Virus record (IMG/VR): IMGVR_UViG_3300037247_001246
Span: 1-36,949 of that record
Source of the DNA: a virus
Direction: 5' to 3' (one strand)
Length of the DNA stretch: 36,949 nt
The position numbers and the translations under genes are program-made. Shown one piece after another: positions 5,753 to 14,605 of the stretch (positions within the stretch are counted from its first letter, which is position 1; every line of letters starts with the position of its first letter). The notes beneath the pieces are model-generated. The model was given only the letters and a program-made list of their open reading frames with translations. It was not told where the DNA came from and ran no database searches.

Positions 5753-6197
5753 ATACCGAACACTTCTGAACGCCGCGCGCGTCCATGCCCAGGAGCGCGC
5801 CACCCGTGAGCAGCAGGTGATGATCATCTACGAGGACACAAACTACTCCCGCATGTTCGTGCGCCCCCATGATGACTTGGCGCCACGCTGCTCCGTCATG
5901 GTCGAGGCCATCTCACCTGAGGTCCAAAAGAACGTGAGCAAGTCCCTGACTTTCGATCCGACCACTGGCCCCTGGGAATGCCGATGCGGCAGCGTCTACG
6001 CCGGCGATGTTCGTCTCGCGCTCATGGACCGAGAAGAGCCTCGCACGGCTCCGACCGAGCGCGACGCCAACGCTCGGCTGATGGCCAAGGCGCCCGAGCT
6101 GCGCGACGCCTTGCGCATGCTGATTCAGGGACGGAAGCCCGGGACTTGCGCCAACGCCGTCGCGCTCCTCAACCTCATCGACAGGGAGAACCAATGA
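5742..6197 (+). CDS. ANARL-family hypothetical protein (copy 2)
   Basis: The protein has 151 residues. The start at 5742 has AGAGGAG 8 nt upstream. The first 60 residues are unique. The C-terminal 90 match the leftward gene at 1000-1299: TTGPWECRCG, then EPRTAPTERDANARLMAKAPELR and an ending LLNLIDREN. The family is widespread in phages without known function. Having one copy in each divergent early operon implies duplication within this lineage. Confidence 0.75.
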   Translation: MNPEYRTLLNAARVHAQERATREQQVMIIYEDTNYSRMFVRPHDDLAPRCSVMVEAISPEVQKNVSKSLTFDPTTGPWECRCGSVYAGDVRLALMDREEPRTAPTERDANARLMAKAPELRDALRMLIQGRKPGTCANAVALLNLIDRENQ

Positions 6198-6415
6198 AGA
6201 GCTACACGAAGAGCTACACCTACCGCATCAAGCGGCGGACGTTCGTGGTCACGCGGTGCTCGAAGAGGGACAGAGCCGGCTACCCTGCTGGCTGGCTCGT
6301 CGTCGAGAATCTGCCCGATGGCTGGCACCGCGAGGTTGCCAGAGGACTCACCACGCTCCGCGAGGCGAAGGCAGCCGCGGAACTAGAGGTGCAATCAGAC
6401 GCTAAGGCACGCTGA
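6194..6415 (+). CDS. Hypothetical small basic protein
   Basis: The protein has 73 residues and is ATGA-coupled to the preceding gene. It has a tandem short motif at the start (KSYTKSYTYRIKRRTFVV), then strands and a final helix (TLREAKAAAELEVQS). It is net basic. No family or function was recognised. Confidence 0.55.
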   Translation: MKSYTKSYTYRIKRRTFVVTRCSKRDRAGYPAGWLVVENLPDGWHREVARGLTTLREAKAAAELEVQSDAKAR

Positions 6416-6417
6416 GG

Positions 6418-6612
6418 ATGCGCGCTCGAATAGAGAAGGACGGTCCTAGAAGCGTCCCTGGCACTTTCTACTGGAAGGTGATAGACTTGACTAGGGGTTA
6501 TGCGATCATGACCGCTCTGGATTCCGCAGGCGGAGCTGTGCGCTATGCCGAGACGCGCGGCTACACGGTCATCGGCGAGGACTGCTGTCACCATGACGAC
6601 CACGACGACTGA
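6418..6612 (+). CDS. Hypothetical protein with His/Asp-rich tail
   Basis: The protein has 64 residues and starts 2 nt after the preceding stop, with GCTGAGG almost touching the ATG, so translation is probably coupled. The C-terminus is C-C-H-H-D-D-H-D-D, a dense metal-binding-like tail. The overlap with the gene at 6593 is 20 nt. The family is unknown. Confidence 0.5.
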   Translation: MRARIEKDGPRSVPGTFYWKVIDLTRGYAIMTALDSAGGAVRYAETRGYTVIGEDCCHHDDHDD

Positions 6613-6808
6613 GAACCTGCTCCGCTCCTACCTGCAGCTCAGACTAGCTTTGCACGGTGCAGAAGCCAGCCTGAAGGATGGGCTGGATCACGGATTCCAC
6701 TTAACCCAGCGCAAGAACATCCGAGAGGTCGATCTGCCGATCATCAACAAGGCGCTCGCTGACAGCGACCAGGCCTTGGATGACGCTGGACTGTTCCCTG
6801 TCGAGTAG
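6593..6808 (+). CDS. Hypothetical helical protein
   Basis: The protein has 71 residues. The chosen ATG at 6593 gives MTTTTTENLLRSYLQLRLAL, a natural N-terminus. An upstream in-frame ATG at 6545 exists but would deepen the overlap. It is predicted to be two or three helices (NLLRSYLQLRLALHGAEASL; INKALADSDQALDDAG). Its function is unknown. Confidence 0.5.
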   Translation: MTTTTTENLLRSYLQLRLALHGAEASLKDGLDHGFHLTQRKNIREVDLPIINKALADSDQALDDAGLFPVE

Positions 6809-6854
6809 TCTTTCCTTCTTGTTCCGATCTTCTCAAACTACTGGAGGCACTACT

Positions 6855-7076
6855 ATGATGTTGCTCGATCGAAAAGTCTACCTGGAGTTCGTGCGAGAGG
6901 AGGCCTCTTTTCGTGCCGACGAACTACGCCGAAAGAACCGAGTCGTTTCTCATGGTCTCGATCGAGTCGAGATCCGTCGACTGCAGAAGATGCACGACGT
7001 CGCCGACCAGGAGCTGGCCGCCATCGATCTCGCGGACTTTCACGCCAGCACCATGTCAGAGGAGGACTTCTGCTAG
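6855..7076 (+). CDS. Hypothetical helical protein
   Basis: The protein has 73 residues. CTGGAGG lies 8 nt before the ATG at 6855; an ATG also follows immediately at 6858. It is charged and helical throughout (YLEFVREEASFRADELRRKN; RRLQKMHDVADQELAAIDL), ending in EEDFC. The previous gap (6809-6854) shows only this ribosome site. No family was recognised. Confidence 0.6.
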   Translation: MMLLDRKVYLEFVREEASFRADELRRKNRVVSHGLDRVEIRRLQKMHDVADQELAAIDLADFHASTMSEEDFC

Positions 7077-7279
7077 TGAGTGAGAACGAGCTTAAGCAGG
7101 CGATTCGAGAGGTGATTCGAACGATGCCTCTCATCGACTTCTGTCGATTCATCGGCCTCAAACCGAGTCCAGCTCAGAACCTCTTGCTGAAGAGCTTCGA
7201 GAAGCGCGCTCATCTTCGAGGACATCGCTGCGAGCACGAGCGACAGGGCAAGATTCGCGGACTGATCTGCCTGAACTGA
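7076..7279 (+). CDS. Hypothetical protein, GTG start
   Basis: The protein has 67 residues and begins at a GTG that overlaps the preceding TAG by one base. A helical N-terminus is followed by LIDFCRFIGLKPSPAQNLLLKSF. The C-terminus has C-E-H-E-R-Q-G-K-I-R-G-L-I-C, which recalls half of a zinc or endonuclease VII-type site but is too short to call. It ends just before the primase-helicase gene. Confidence 0.5.
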   Translation: MSENELKQAIREVIRTMPLIDFCRFIGLKPSPAQNLLLKSFEKRAHLRGHRCEHERQGKIRGLICLN

Positions 7280-7280
7280 G

Positions 7281-9983
7281 ATGACCAACATATCCTTGTC
7301 CGTCTTCCCCGACCAGCCGCGAAAGATGAAGGGGCTGGACTCGATCGACGACTCGGTGCGTCACGCTTTCGAGGTCGTCGACTTCATCAAGGGAATGAAC
7401 ACCGAGTGGGCTGGCGACGCTCACTTCGTCTGCTACACGGTCAAGGGTGAAGAGAGGTGGCCGAGGATCAACAAGACCGCGCTGCCCGGGCTGCTACGTA
7501 AGGGTGGCGTGGTTGAGGCGAACCTGATCGCTCTGGACTACGACTCCAACCTGAACGTCTCGGAGGACGTGTTGCAAGCGGCCGGCTGGGACGGCAGAGG
7601 CAAACTGCCGAAGGTCAAGTGGACGCCAGACCGACGCCGGGAGTTCGTCGACGCATTACGCAAGGTGCGTAGTGCATTCGAGGCGAGGGATCTCGCCTTC
7701 CCCTCGCTGATCTACTTCACCGAGAACGGCGCGCGGCTTGTGCATTTGTTGTCCGAGGGCGTGCCGGTGCAGGACGTAGAGCCGTTGATCCGCGGAATGA
7801 TCAAGGCCTACGGTGCCGCCGGCATGGTGATGGATCCGGCGTGCGTGGACTGGACTCGGTTCTTCCGTCTACCGAAGGTCATGCGTGACGGAGAGCCGAC
7901 CTGGACGAAGGACTACTACGTCTCGATCGAGGAGGACTCCTGGCTCGTGCCGCAGGCGATCGAGCCGGTAGGCAAGGAGCAGGCCTTAGACTACATCGAG
8001 GTGCCCGAGCTCGACGTCGACCAGCCAACGGCCGAGGCTGCGCGCGCGCTCGTCGAGACCCTGGTCGGCAAGGCGGTTCGCAAGACTCCGGTCTACCGGC
8101 GCGCGAAGGAGCGACTCTATCGCCGGGGCGCGGATCACTGTCACAACGTAGTCGTGCACCACGAGCCGATCGCGATCGAGGGACACCGCGACGTCAAGCT
8201 CCACGAGCTGATCGGGCAGGCGATCTGCCACCTCTACGACGTCGAGGGTGTGACGCCCCAGTTTATCTATGGACTGTTCTTGCCGAGCATCGAGCAGCTA
8301 GAGCCGGACCACGAGACACCTGACTGGTGCGGCAAGGCCTGGGACATGATCAAGCGCACCTGGCGCAAGGAGCAGGGAAAGGCGGAGCATCAGAAGCAGG
8401 TCGACGAGAAGGTCGCAGCGACTGAGGCCGACGACCTTCTCTCTCTGCTAGAGATCATGCGCGAGCACTATCCAAAGAGCAAGCTGCTGCACGCGGAGGA
8501 CGACGCTGTTGCGTTGCTGGAGCTGCAGCGCATGGGCATCATCATGACCGACGGCGACAACTTTCACGTGCTGCAGCGTGACGGCTTCTACATGAAGGAC
8601 AAGCGTAGCGCCGTGATGCTGCCCGGGATGGTTCGTGATCTCGGGATGTCGTTTTTGATGCCTCTAGAAAAGCTGGGAGCGAAGGGGGACATCATCCCTG
8701 TTGGAAGTGGTGACTTATTGCGTGACTACGGAAGACAAGTCGCGCGCGTCGTCGGACTCGCATGTCTGGAGGGTGCGCTCCTGGACCCCGAGGGCGCCCT
8801 CTTGATTCCTCTCTACCGACGCGCGAATCGACGGCCGATCTTTCACGAGGAGATCGACGCATGGCTTCGCCGTGCCACGACCCGCGAGGACTACAAGCGG
8901 TTGTTGAAGTGGCTCGCCTACGCGCTCGACTTCGAGGGCGGACCCATCTGCGCGCTTGTGCTTACTGGACTCCCAGACGTCGGCAAGAAGCTGATCTCTC
9001 GGGGCTTGTCGGAGTGCATCTTCGGCTCCCCCCAGCCTGGCTCAGGTGAGGACATCGTCGGCCAGTTCACGCCGGCCCTGCTGCAGACCCCGTTCATCGT
9101 GGTCGACGAGGGACTGCCAGTAGAACGCTTCGCGAAGAGGACCGCGGCCGACCAGTTCCGCCGCATGGTCTCGGGCGAGGGCATGAGTGTTGATCGGAAA
9201 TACCGGGCGGCCGTCGACGTGCGCAGCCCGGTGCGAATACTCTTTACGGCGAACAATCCCGAGATCGCCTTTAGCCTTATTGGGTCTCGAACCATGACGA
9301 AGCACGATCGCCTCGCCATCGGTCAGCGACTGCTGCACATACCCTTGCAAGCCGAGGCTGCGGCATACCTGCGCGCCAAGGGTGGGCGTCGACACACCGC
9401 GGGCTGGATCGCCGGTGACGCAGGCATGCTGTCCGACTACATCGTGGCCGAGCACTTCACGTGGCTCTACGAGAATCGTGTCGAGCAGTTCGGCCCAGCG
9501 GACATCGATCGCTTCCTGGTCGAGGGCAACCTCCATGCAGAGATCATCGAGGACATGCGTGCGTTATCAGGCGTGTCCCCAGAAGTCACCGAGGTCTGCG
9601 TCTACCTTGTCGAGACTCGCGAGCACATCGATCAGCTCAAGCCACTGATCGCGCGAGACGTCGACGACAATAACAACCCGGCCGTATACGTGACGACCTC
9701 GGCCGTGATCAACTACTACAAGGAGCACGGCAAGTTCGAGAAGCAAAGGAACTTCAACAACAGAAACGTCGGCATCGCCATGGAACAGGTTGCGGAACAC
9801 TGCAGCCCTGCAGGCGAAAAGAGGATCACTCTCGCCGGCAAGGAATCGAACCGCCTGCGATGGTGGAAGCTGGACCTGGAGTTTCTGCTGCGCTACGCCC
9901 GTAAGCACGGCCTGGAGTGTAGTAGAATGGAACAAATACTTGAGCCCCAAGAGCCCCAACATGAAGAACAGCAAGTGGGATAG
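7281..9983 (+). CDS. Primase-helicase (AEP-type primase fused to SF3-type helicase)
   Basis: This is a 900-residue replicative protein. The N-terminal primase region shows D86-Y-D88 (ALDYDSN), the NGARLVH motif with H155, and CVDWTRFFRLPKV with D190, the arrangement of archaeo-eukaryotic (PrimPol-like) primases. The C-terminal ATPase shows G563-LPDV-GKK570, a Walker B at FIVVDE (D609, E610) and the motif C/sensor SPVRILFTANNP (N658, N659), as in SF3/DUF5906-type phage helicases. The Walker A has Lys where Ser or Thr is expected after the catalytic lysine. The expected role is unwinding and priming at the origin. No Shine-Dalgarno site precedes 7281, so coupling to the upstream gene is likely. 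Confidence 0.85.
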   Translation: MTNISLSVFPDQPRKMKGLDSIDDSVRHAFEVVDFIKGMNTEWAGDAHFVCYTVKGEERWPRINKTALPGLLRKGGVVEANLIALDYDSNLNVSEDVLQAAGWDGRGKLPKVKWTPDRRREFVDALRKVRSAFEARDLAFPSLIYFTENGARLVHLLSEGVPVQDVEPLIRGMIKAYGAAGMVMDPACVDWTRFFRLPKVMRDGEPTWTKDYYVSIEEDSWLVPQAIEPVGKEQALDYIEVPELDVDQPTAEAARALVETLVGKAVRKTPVYRRAKERLYRRGADHCHNVVVHHEPIAIEGHRDVKLHELIGQAICHLYDVEGVTPQFIYGLFLPSIEQLEPDHETPDWCGKAWDMIKRTWRKEQGKAEHQKQVDEKVAATEADDLLSLLEIMREHYPKSKLLHAEDDAVALLELQRMGIIMTDGDNFHVLQRDGFYMKDKRSAVMLPGMVRDLGMSFLMPLEKLGAKGDIIPVGSGDLLRDYGRQVARVVGLACLEGALLDPEGALLIPLYRRANRRPIFHEEIDAWLRRATTREDYKRLLKWLAYALDFEGGPICALVLTGLPDVGKKLISRGLSECIFGSPQPGSGEDIVGQFTPALLQTPFIVVDEGLPVERFAKRTAADQFRRMVSGEGMSVDRKYRAAVDVRSPVRILFTANNPEIAFSLIGSRTMTKHDRLAIGQRLLHIPLQAEAAAYLRAKGGRRHTAGWIAGDAGMLSDYIVAEHFTWLYENRVEQFGPADIDRFLVEGNLHAEIIEDMRALSGVSPEVTEVCVYLVETREHIDQLKPLIARDVDDNNNPAVYVTTSAVINYYKEHGKFEKQRNFNNRNVGIAMEQVAEHCSPAGEKRITLAGKESNRLRWWKLDLEFLLRYARKHGLECSRMEQILEPQEPQHEEQQVG

Positions 9984-11739
9984 CTTCGACTTCGGCTACA
10001 CGCTGACAACGTCAGCGTCACAGATCGAGAGCTTTGCCGGCGACATCTACAACGCCAAGAAGGGTGAGGTGCACGGCGGATGCAACCGTCAATGGTGGTT
10101 CAAAAAGGTGCACAAGTTGCCCGAAGCAAAGGCTAGGGACGCCCGAGATTTCGGCGGGATCATGCACGAGGTTTGTGAGCGTTGGCTTCTAGCAGATGAC
10201 ACGGGCCGGGACAGGACAACGGGCGAGGCAGTCGATTCCTTCCCCGAGGGCTGGGACATCACGATCGGTCTGGCGGACGCAGCCTTGATCAAGACGCTCT
10301 TCCAGAAGGCGATCGACACAGGTATGCTGCGCCGGCAGCCCGATCGAAAGATCGAGGCTCCCTTTCAGATTGCAGTCTTGCCCGACGGGCAGGCCTCGGT
10401 GATCGGATTCCTGGACCTGCAGCTGCCTCGGGGCGTAGAGGACCACAAGACCACGGGGAACATGGACTGGGCCAAGAGCCGCGAGGGCCTACGTCAGAAC
10501 GTCCAGATGCTCCTCTACGGCTGCGTAGTGGCTCGGGAGTGGATGAACCGGGGCAAGGATCTGGACGACCTGAAGGCCGTGGAGCTGCGCCACAACGTCT
10601 TCCTGAAGGACTTTCAGCATCCACTGGTTCGACCAACGGGCACCGAGGTGGACATCGACACCCTCTCGAAGTTCTGGGACGACGTGATCGTCCCTGCCGC
10701 CAAGAAGATGCTATACTGGAAACAAGCTGGGATTCTAGTCGATGATTGGGCTAAAGTCGACGGCCCAAAACGACGAGGAGTCTGTAAAAAGTATGGGGGC
10801 TGTGACTTCCAGACGATCTGTGGAGTCACGGAAACTCCCAAGACATACCGCCAGCGCGTAGAGCGCACTGCACCACCCGAAACCACGGAGACCACAATGG
10901 GCAACATCTTCGACAAGCTGAAGCAACGAGACGAGAGCTCGGGGTCTTCAGCACCTTCCGATCCTCCGAACAAACCTGCCGAGCAGGTTTCCGAGCCAAC
11001 GACCGCCGTTGCTGACTCTGCTCCGCCGACGATCGCCACCGTGGCCCCTTGGGCTTTCCCAGGCTGTCGCGCCTGCGGAGGCATCGGGTTCTCTACGAAA
11101 GGTAAGCCCTGCACCCCCTGCGTGATTCAGGGCGCAAAGCAACCTCAAGGACCAGGACTACATCCGGACAGCTTCGATCTCCGCGCCGCCGACAGTGGGA
11201 TTTTGGTCTTCAAGGGCGATGAGCTGGTTGCAAGCATTCCGCTTGTCGGCACCGTCGAGGCGAAGGAGAACACCGCGCCCCAGAAGCCGAAGGAGGAGCC
11301 TGTTGCCGACGAGCCGCCCCCGCTCAAGGGACCAGTGGGGGTGATGATCTCGAAAGAGGAGAAGATTGCTCCCCTCGCTGGCCAGAAGAAGAGCGTCGAG
11401 CCGTCCAAGGCAAAGACCTCAGGAACCAAGCGGGGACGTCCCCGTCGTGGCTTCACGCTGCTCTACGGCGTCGTCAAGCGTGGCAAGGAGAACGTGCTCG
11501 ATCTCAACCTCGTCCTGCATCAGTATGGCAAGGAGTTGGCCGACGACCTAGGCTCGCCCAGCTACTGGGGCCTTGACGCCTTCAAGCGCCGCGAGTTCCT
11601 CGCGATGAAGGCCGAGGAGATCGCCGAGACGTTCGGCCCCGCGGTCGTCGTGGTTACGACCGACGACCCGGACATCCGGGCCTTTGCCGCGGCTCTGGAG
11701 CCCTACGCGGCCGACGTGTTCGTCGGGCTGAACAGGTGA
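9961..11739 (+). CDS. Cas4/RecB-like Fe-S nuclease fused to zinc-ribbon and C-terminal domain
   Basis: The product is 592 residues. The PD-(D/E)XK nuclease core shows H69 (GGIMHE), D152 (GFLDLQL) and E160-D-H-K163, then LRQNVQMLLYG. C41 together with C275, C281 and C287 (CKKYGGCDFQTIC) matches the iron-sulfur layout of Cas4 and AddB nucleases. A Pro/Glu-rich linker follows from about residue 313, then a DnaJ-like C369-x2-C372...C384-x2-C387 ribbon and a C-terminal alpha/beta domain of about 100 residues. The start overlaps the primase gene by 23 nt. An internal ATG at 10897 with GGAG upstream could release the C-terminal part alone. A role in end processing for recombination is likely. Confidence 0.75.
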   Translation: MKNSKWDSFDFGYTLTTSASQIESFAGDIYNAKKGEVHGGCNRQWWFKKVHKLPEAKARDARDFGGIMHEVCERWLLADDTGRDRTTGEAVDSFPEGWDITIGLADAALIKTLFQKAIDTGMLRRQPDRKIEAPFQIAVLPDGQASVIGFLDLQLPRGVEDHKTTGNMDWAKSREGLRQNVQMLLYGCVVAREWMNRGKDLDDLKAVELRHNVFLKDFQHPLVRPTGTEVDIDTLSKFWDDVIVPAAKKMLYWKQAGILVDDWAKVDGPKRRGVCKKYGGCDFQTICGVTETPKTYRQRVERTAPPETTETTMGNIFDKLKQRDESSGSSAPSDPPNKPAEQVSEPTTAVADSAPPTIATVAPWAFPGCRACGGIGFSTKGKPCTPCVIQGAKQPQGPGLHPDSFDLRAADSGILVFKGDELVASIPLVGTVEAKENTAPQKPKEEPVADEPPPLKGPVGVMISKEEKIAPLAGQKKSVEPSKAKTSGTKRGRPRRGFTLLYGVVKRGKENVLDLNLVLHQYGKELADDLGSPSYWGLDAFKRREFLAMKAEEIAETFGPAVVVVTTDDPDIRAFAAALEPYAADVFVGLNR

Positions 11740-12131
11740 GCAGGACTCTGGAAAAGATGGTCGACCGCCTGCAACGGGAGGTCGTGATGCTGGAGAAATC
11801 CCGGCAAGGACTCGCTGATGAGCGTGACCGGGCGATCCAGCATGTATCGCGCCTCAACCTTATCTGCCAGCAGCTCCAGCAAGAGAGCATCTACATCGCA
11901 GGCAAGGTAGGCGCGATCCTCAAGGCCTGCGTCCAGCTCAACGACGGCTCGCTGACGATCTCGACGACGCTCCTGGACAGCGTCAAGGGTCAGGTGCTGG
12001 TCCGTCACGATCGAAAGGTCGAGGGGACCGAGGACAAAGACCTGATCTACACGCTACGTGAGATGACTCCTGAGGAACAGCAGCAGCTCGCGCAGATGCA
12101 GGGACCAGCGAACGTAGAAAAGGCTGAATGA
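11736..12131 (+). CDS. Coiled-coil hypothetical protein, GTG start
   Basis: The protein has 131 residues. A GTG at 11736 overlaps the preceding stop as GTGA; an ATG at 11757 is the alternative. Residues 1-50 form a long charged coiled coil (LEKMVDRLQREVVMLEKSRQ; QQLQQESI). The second half has short strands and a Gln-rich helix (PEEQQQLAQMQG). Its place between a nuclease and an SF2 helicase suggests a replication or recombination accessory, but this is only from context. Confidence 0.6.
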   Translation: MSRTLEKMVDRLQREVVMLEKSRQGLADERDRAIQHVSRLNLICQQLQQESIYIAGKVGAILKACVQLNDGSLTISTTLLDSVKGQVLVRHDRKVEGTEDKDLIYTLREMTPEEQQQLAQMQGPANVEKAE

Positions 12132-14257
12132 CCGCCACTATGAGTTTAGAGCGGCTCATCAAGCGGGCAGAAGCGCGCCGCATGCTGTCCGCGTCCTCCG
12201 TTCCTTCGTCGATGAACGAGCTGCAAGAACGCAGCAAGAAGAGGGTGCACCCTGATCACCAGGAGCTCGCGCGCATTCTGGAGCTGGACTTCTGGCCGAT
12301 GCTCGACGAGGGTCAGTGCGAGGACATGAGCCGCACACACATCCTGGCACACGCCTTCGACGACGACTTTCGTTTGCTCCCAACGCAGGCGAGCGCACTG
12401 ACCGGCTACTACATGGCTGACGGTGGATTCTTCCCGATCGGTGTCGGATGGGGCAAGACGGGCATCTGCTTGATGACCGCCGAGGCCGCTTGGAAGAAGG
12501 GACTGCAGAAGAGCATCCTGCTCGTGCCACCGAACGCCCTGGAGCAGCTCATCAAGCAGGACATTCCCTACTGGCGGCGCCGTGTGTCGCTCTCTGTGCC
12601 CTTCCAGATCATCGGAGGCAGAGATACCGTAACCCGTCGCACGCTCTACAGGAGCGGCTACAAGGGCTGCTACATCATGCCCTACTCCTACTTGTCGGTC
12701 TCCGACACGATCGAGATGCTGGAGGCCATCGACCCTGATCTCGTCATCGCGGACGAGTGCCACAAGCTGAAGGACCGCACAAGGGCCCGCTTCAAACGAT
12801 TCAAGAACATGATGGTGGAACGCGATCGAGAGTTCGTCGCCATGTCGGGGACCATCACCTCGAAGTCGATCGAGGACTACCGACACCTGATCGACATGGC
12901 TCTCAAGGACAAGAGTCCGTTGCCGCGCAGCCCGAACATGGCGCTGTCCTGGAGTCGAGTGCTGGACGCCGGGGCGCAGATCACCGGGGACCACTTGACT
13001 GGACCCTTGGAGCCGTTGGTCGACTGGGCCAATAAGCATCGCGCTAAGAATGTCAAGCGTCTTTGCCTGACAGTGTCCGACCTGCGCGAGGCATTTCGGA
13101 TGCGCCTGCACTCCGCGCCGGGCGTAACGGCGACCGGGGACAATGAAGTCGGTGCATCGATCTCTATCGAGAACATAGACGACGAAGGACGTCACGAGGA
13201 AATCGAAGGCTGGGAGAAGCTCTCCCAGTTGATGAACCAGGTGCAGAAGGAATACATCACGCCCAACGGGGATGAGATCGACTGCCCGCTGAACATCTTC
13301 AAATGGCTGATCGAGTTGTCGACCGGTTTCTACAACGAGTTGATCTGGCCGACGCCGGAGCAGCTCATGAAGAGACATCCTCTCAACCGTAAGTCTGCAG
13401 AGCGAACTCTGGAGGCTGCGCGCAGTGCACATGGCATCGGTCAACTCTACAACAAGCTACTGCGCGGGTTCTTCATCGACTCGCCAGCAGGCATGGATAC
13501 GCCGATGGAGGTCGCGCGTCTGATCAACCAGAAGCCACACCTCATCCCCAACGATCTCGTCACCGCCTACAAGGTCTGGCATCAAGCCCTCGACGCAATC
13601 GAGGCGGAGTTCGGTTTCGTGCCTGAGCGCTACTCGCGCGCCGTGCGCGTCTGTCCGTTCAAGATCAACGCCGCTGTCGAGTGGGCGCAGGAACATCAAA
13701 GCGGCGGGATCCTCTGGGTCTACCATCGTGAGATGGGGAAGTGGCTCACCGAAGAGCTGAAGAAGGCTGGCCTGGATCCGGTCTACTGCCCCGCGGGCGC
13801 GAACGAAGAGATCAGCAGCATCTTCAGCCCGGAAGGAACCGGCAAGGGAGACCGTCTCGTAGTAGCCTCAATCATGGCCCATGGGGAGGCAAAGAACCTA
13901 CAACGGGCGCCTGCGCAGCTCTTCGTGCAGTGGCCCCGGGACGCGAAACAGGCGGAGCAGACGCTCGGCCGGGTGCTTCGCGTGGGCATCGAGAAGTTCA
14001 CGGACCACGTCACGGTCAACACGTTGAATCTCCTTCCCTACGATCACGTGCTGTTCGCCGCCTGTCTCAACGACGCCGTCTACCAGCACCAGACCGACTC
14101 TCGTCGCAAGATGGTGTATGCTGACTACGATCCCCTTCCGAGGATCTTCTCGCCTGAGTTCCTTCGCACCAGAGGCGCAAATCCCAGGATGCTGAACAAC
14201 AGACAGCGAGAGATGCTCAACGACAAGTTTGGAACTGACTGGGAGACCCAGATATGA
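12128..14257 (+). CDS. SF2 DNA helicase (DECH box)
   Basis: This 709-residue protein has motif I at G105-VGWGKT111, motif Ia around LLVPPNALEQ, motif II V-I-A-D209-E-C-H212, motif III A-M-S240-G-T, and motif VI near residue 609 (QTLGRVLRVG). The arrangement is that of phage SNF2/UvsW-type SF2 translocases. A long insertion lies between the two RecA-like lobes (about 280-490). It is ATGA-coupled to its neighbours. The likely role is branch migration or remodelling of replication and recombination structures, working with the Cas4-like nuclease and the RuvC-like resolvase. Confidence 0.85.
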   Translation: MTATMSLERLIKRAEARRMLSASSVPSSMNELQERSKKRVHPDHQELARILELDFWPMLDEGQCEDMSRTHILAHAFDDDFRLLPTQASALTGYYMADGGFFPIGVGWGKTGICLMTAEAAWKKGLQKSILLVPPNALEQLIKQDIPYWRRRVSLSVPFQIIGGRDTVTRRTLYRSGYKGCYIMPYSYLSVSDTIEMLEAIDPDLVIADECHKLKDRTRARFKRFKNMMVERDREFVAMSGTITSKSIEDYRHLIDMALKDKSPLPRSPNMALSWSRVLDAGAQITGDHLTGPLEPLVDWANKHRAKNVKRLCLTVSDLREAFRMRLHSAPGVTATGDNEVGASISIENIDDEGRHEEIEGWEKLSQLMNQVQKEYITPNGDEIDCPLNIFKWLIELSTGFYNELIWPTPEQLMKRHPLNRKSAERTLEAARSAHGIGQLYNKLLRGFFIDSPAGMDTPMEVARLINQKPHLIPNDLVTAYKVWHQALDAIEAEFGFVPERYSRAVRVCPFKINAAVEWAQEHQSGGILWVYHREMGKWLTEELKKAGLDPVYCPAGANEEISSIFSPEGTGKGDRLVVASIMAHGEAKNLQRAPAQLFVQWPRDAKQAEQTLGRVLRVGIEKFTDHVTVNTLNLLPYDHVLFAACLNDAVYQHQTDSRRKMVYADYDPLPRIFSPEFLRTRGANPRMLNNRQREMLNDKFGTDWETQI

Positions 14258-14565
14258 TCTCGATCGCACGCTTGCCTCTATATTCGACGATGTCACAGAT
14301 CGTGCAGATCCCCGACGACGCTGTTCCTCTAGCGATCATCGATCGAGGGGGCCTACCCTCGTTGTCCATCACGATCGACGACGCACAGCCCAACCATGAT
14401 CGCACGATACAGATGCGCGTTGGAGCCTGGAATCACATCGAGGGAGAGATCGACTTCGACCAAGACGACTACATCTATCTCGGCGTGCACGGCGACTTCC
14501 ATTTCTGGCTCAGTCGTCCGGACGCTGAGAGCTCTCTCGACAGGCTCAGCGCTCGCGGCAACTGA
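14254..14565 (+). CDS. Hypothetical protein
   Basis: The protein is 103 residues if the ATGA-coupled start at 14254 is used, or 91 from the ATG at 14290, where MSQIVQIPDDA looks like a natural N-terminus. Neither has a strong ribosome site. It is predicted mostly beta, with aromatic strands (DYIYLGVHGDFHFWLS). It is the last gene before a weak terminator. No family was recognised. Confidence 0.55.
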   Translation: MISIARLPLYSTMSQIVQIPDDAVPLAIIDRGGLPSLSITIDDAQPNHDRTIQMRVGAWNHIEGEIDFDQDDYIYLGVHGDFHFWLSRPDAESSLDRLSARGN

Positions 14566-14575
14566 GCGGTTTTTT
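14544..14575 (+). terminator. Possible weak terminator
   Basis: GCTCAG (14544-14549) pairs with CTGAGC (14562-14567) around a 12-nt loop, followed by GG and six T. The stem overlaps the end of the preceding gene. The short stem makes it weak. The sequence TTTTTTGCCCC after it also opens the window at position 1. Confidence 0.4.
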
Positions 14576-14605
14576 GCCCCCTCGGATTTTTTTCGGGAAT
14601 CGGGG

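Noticed and set aside
7076-7279. Small terminase or endonuclease VII-like gene
   Set aside because: The short motif likeness (one Cys-His element) is too weak, and the position before the primase gene does not fit.
12146-13444. 432-codon minus-strand ORF opposite the SF2 helicase
   Set aside because: It is a shadow of the GC-rich helicase gene; its product has no recognisable motifs.
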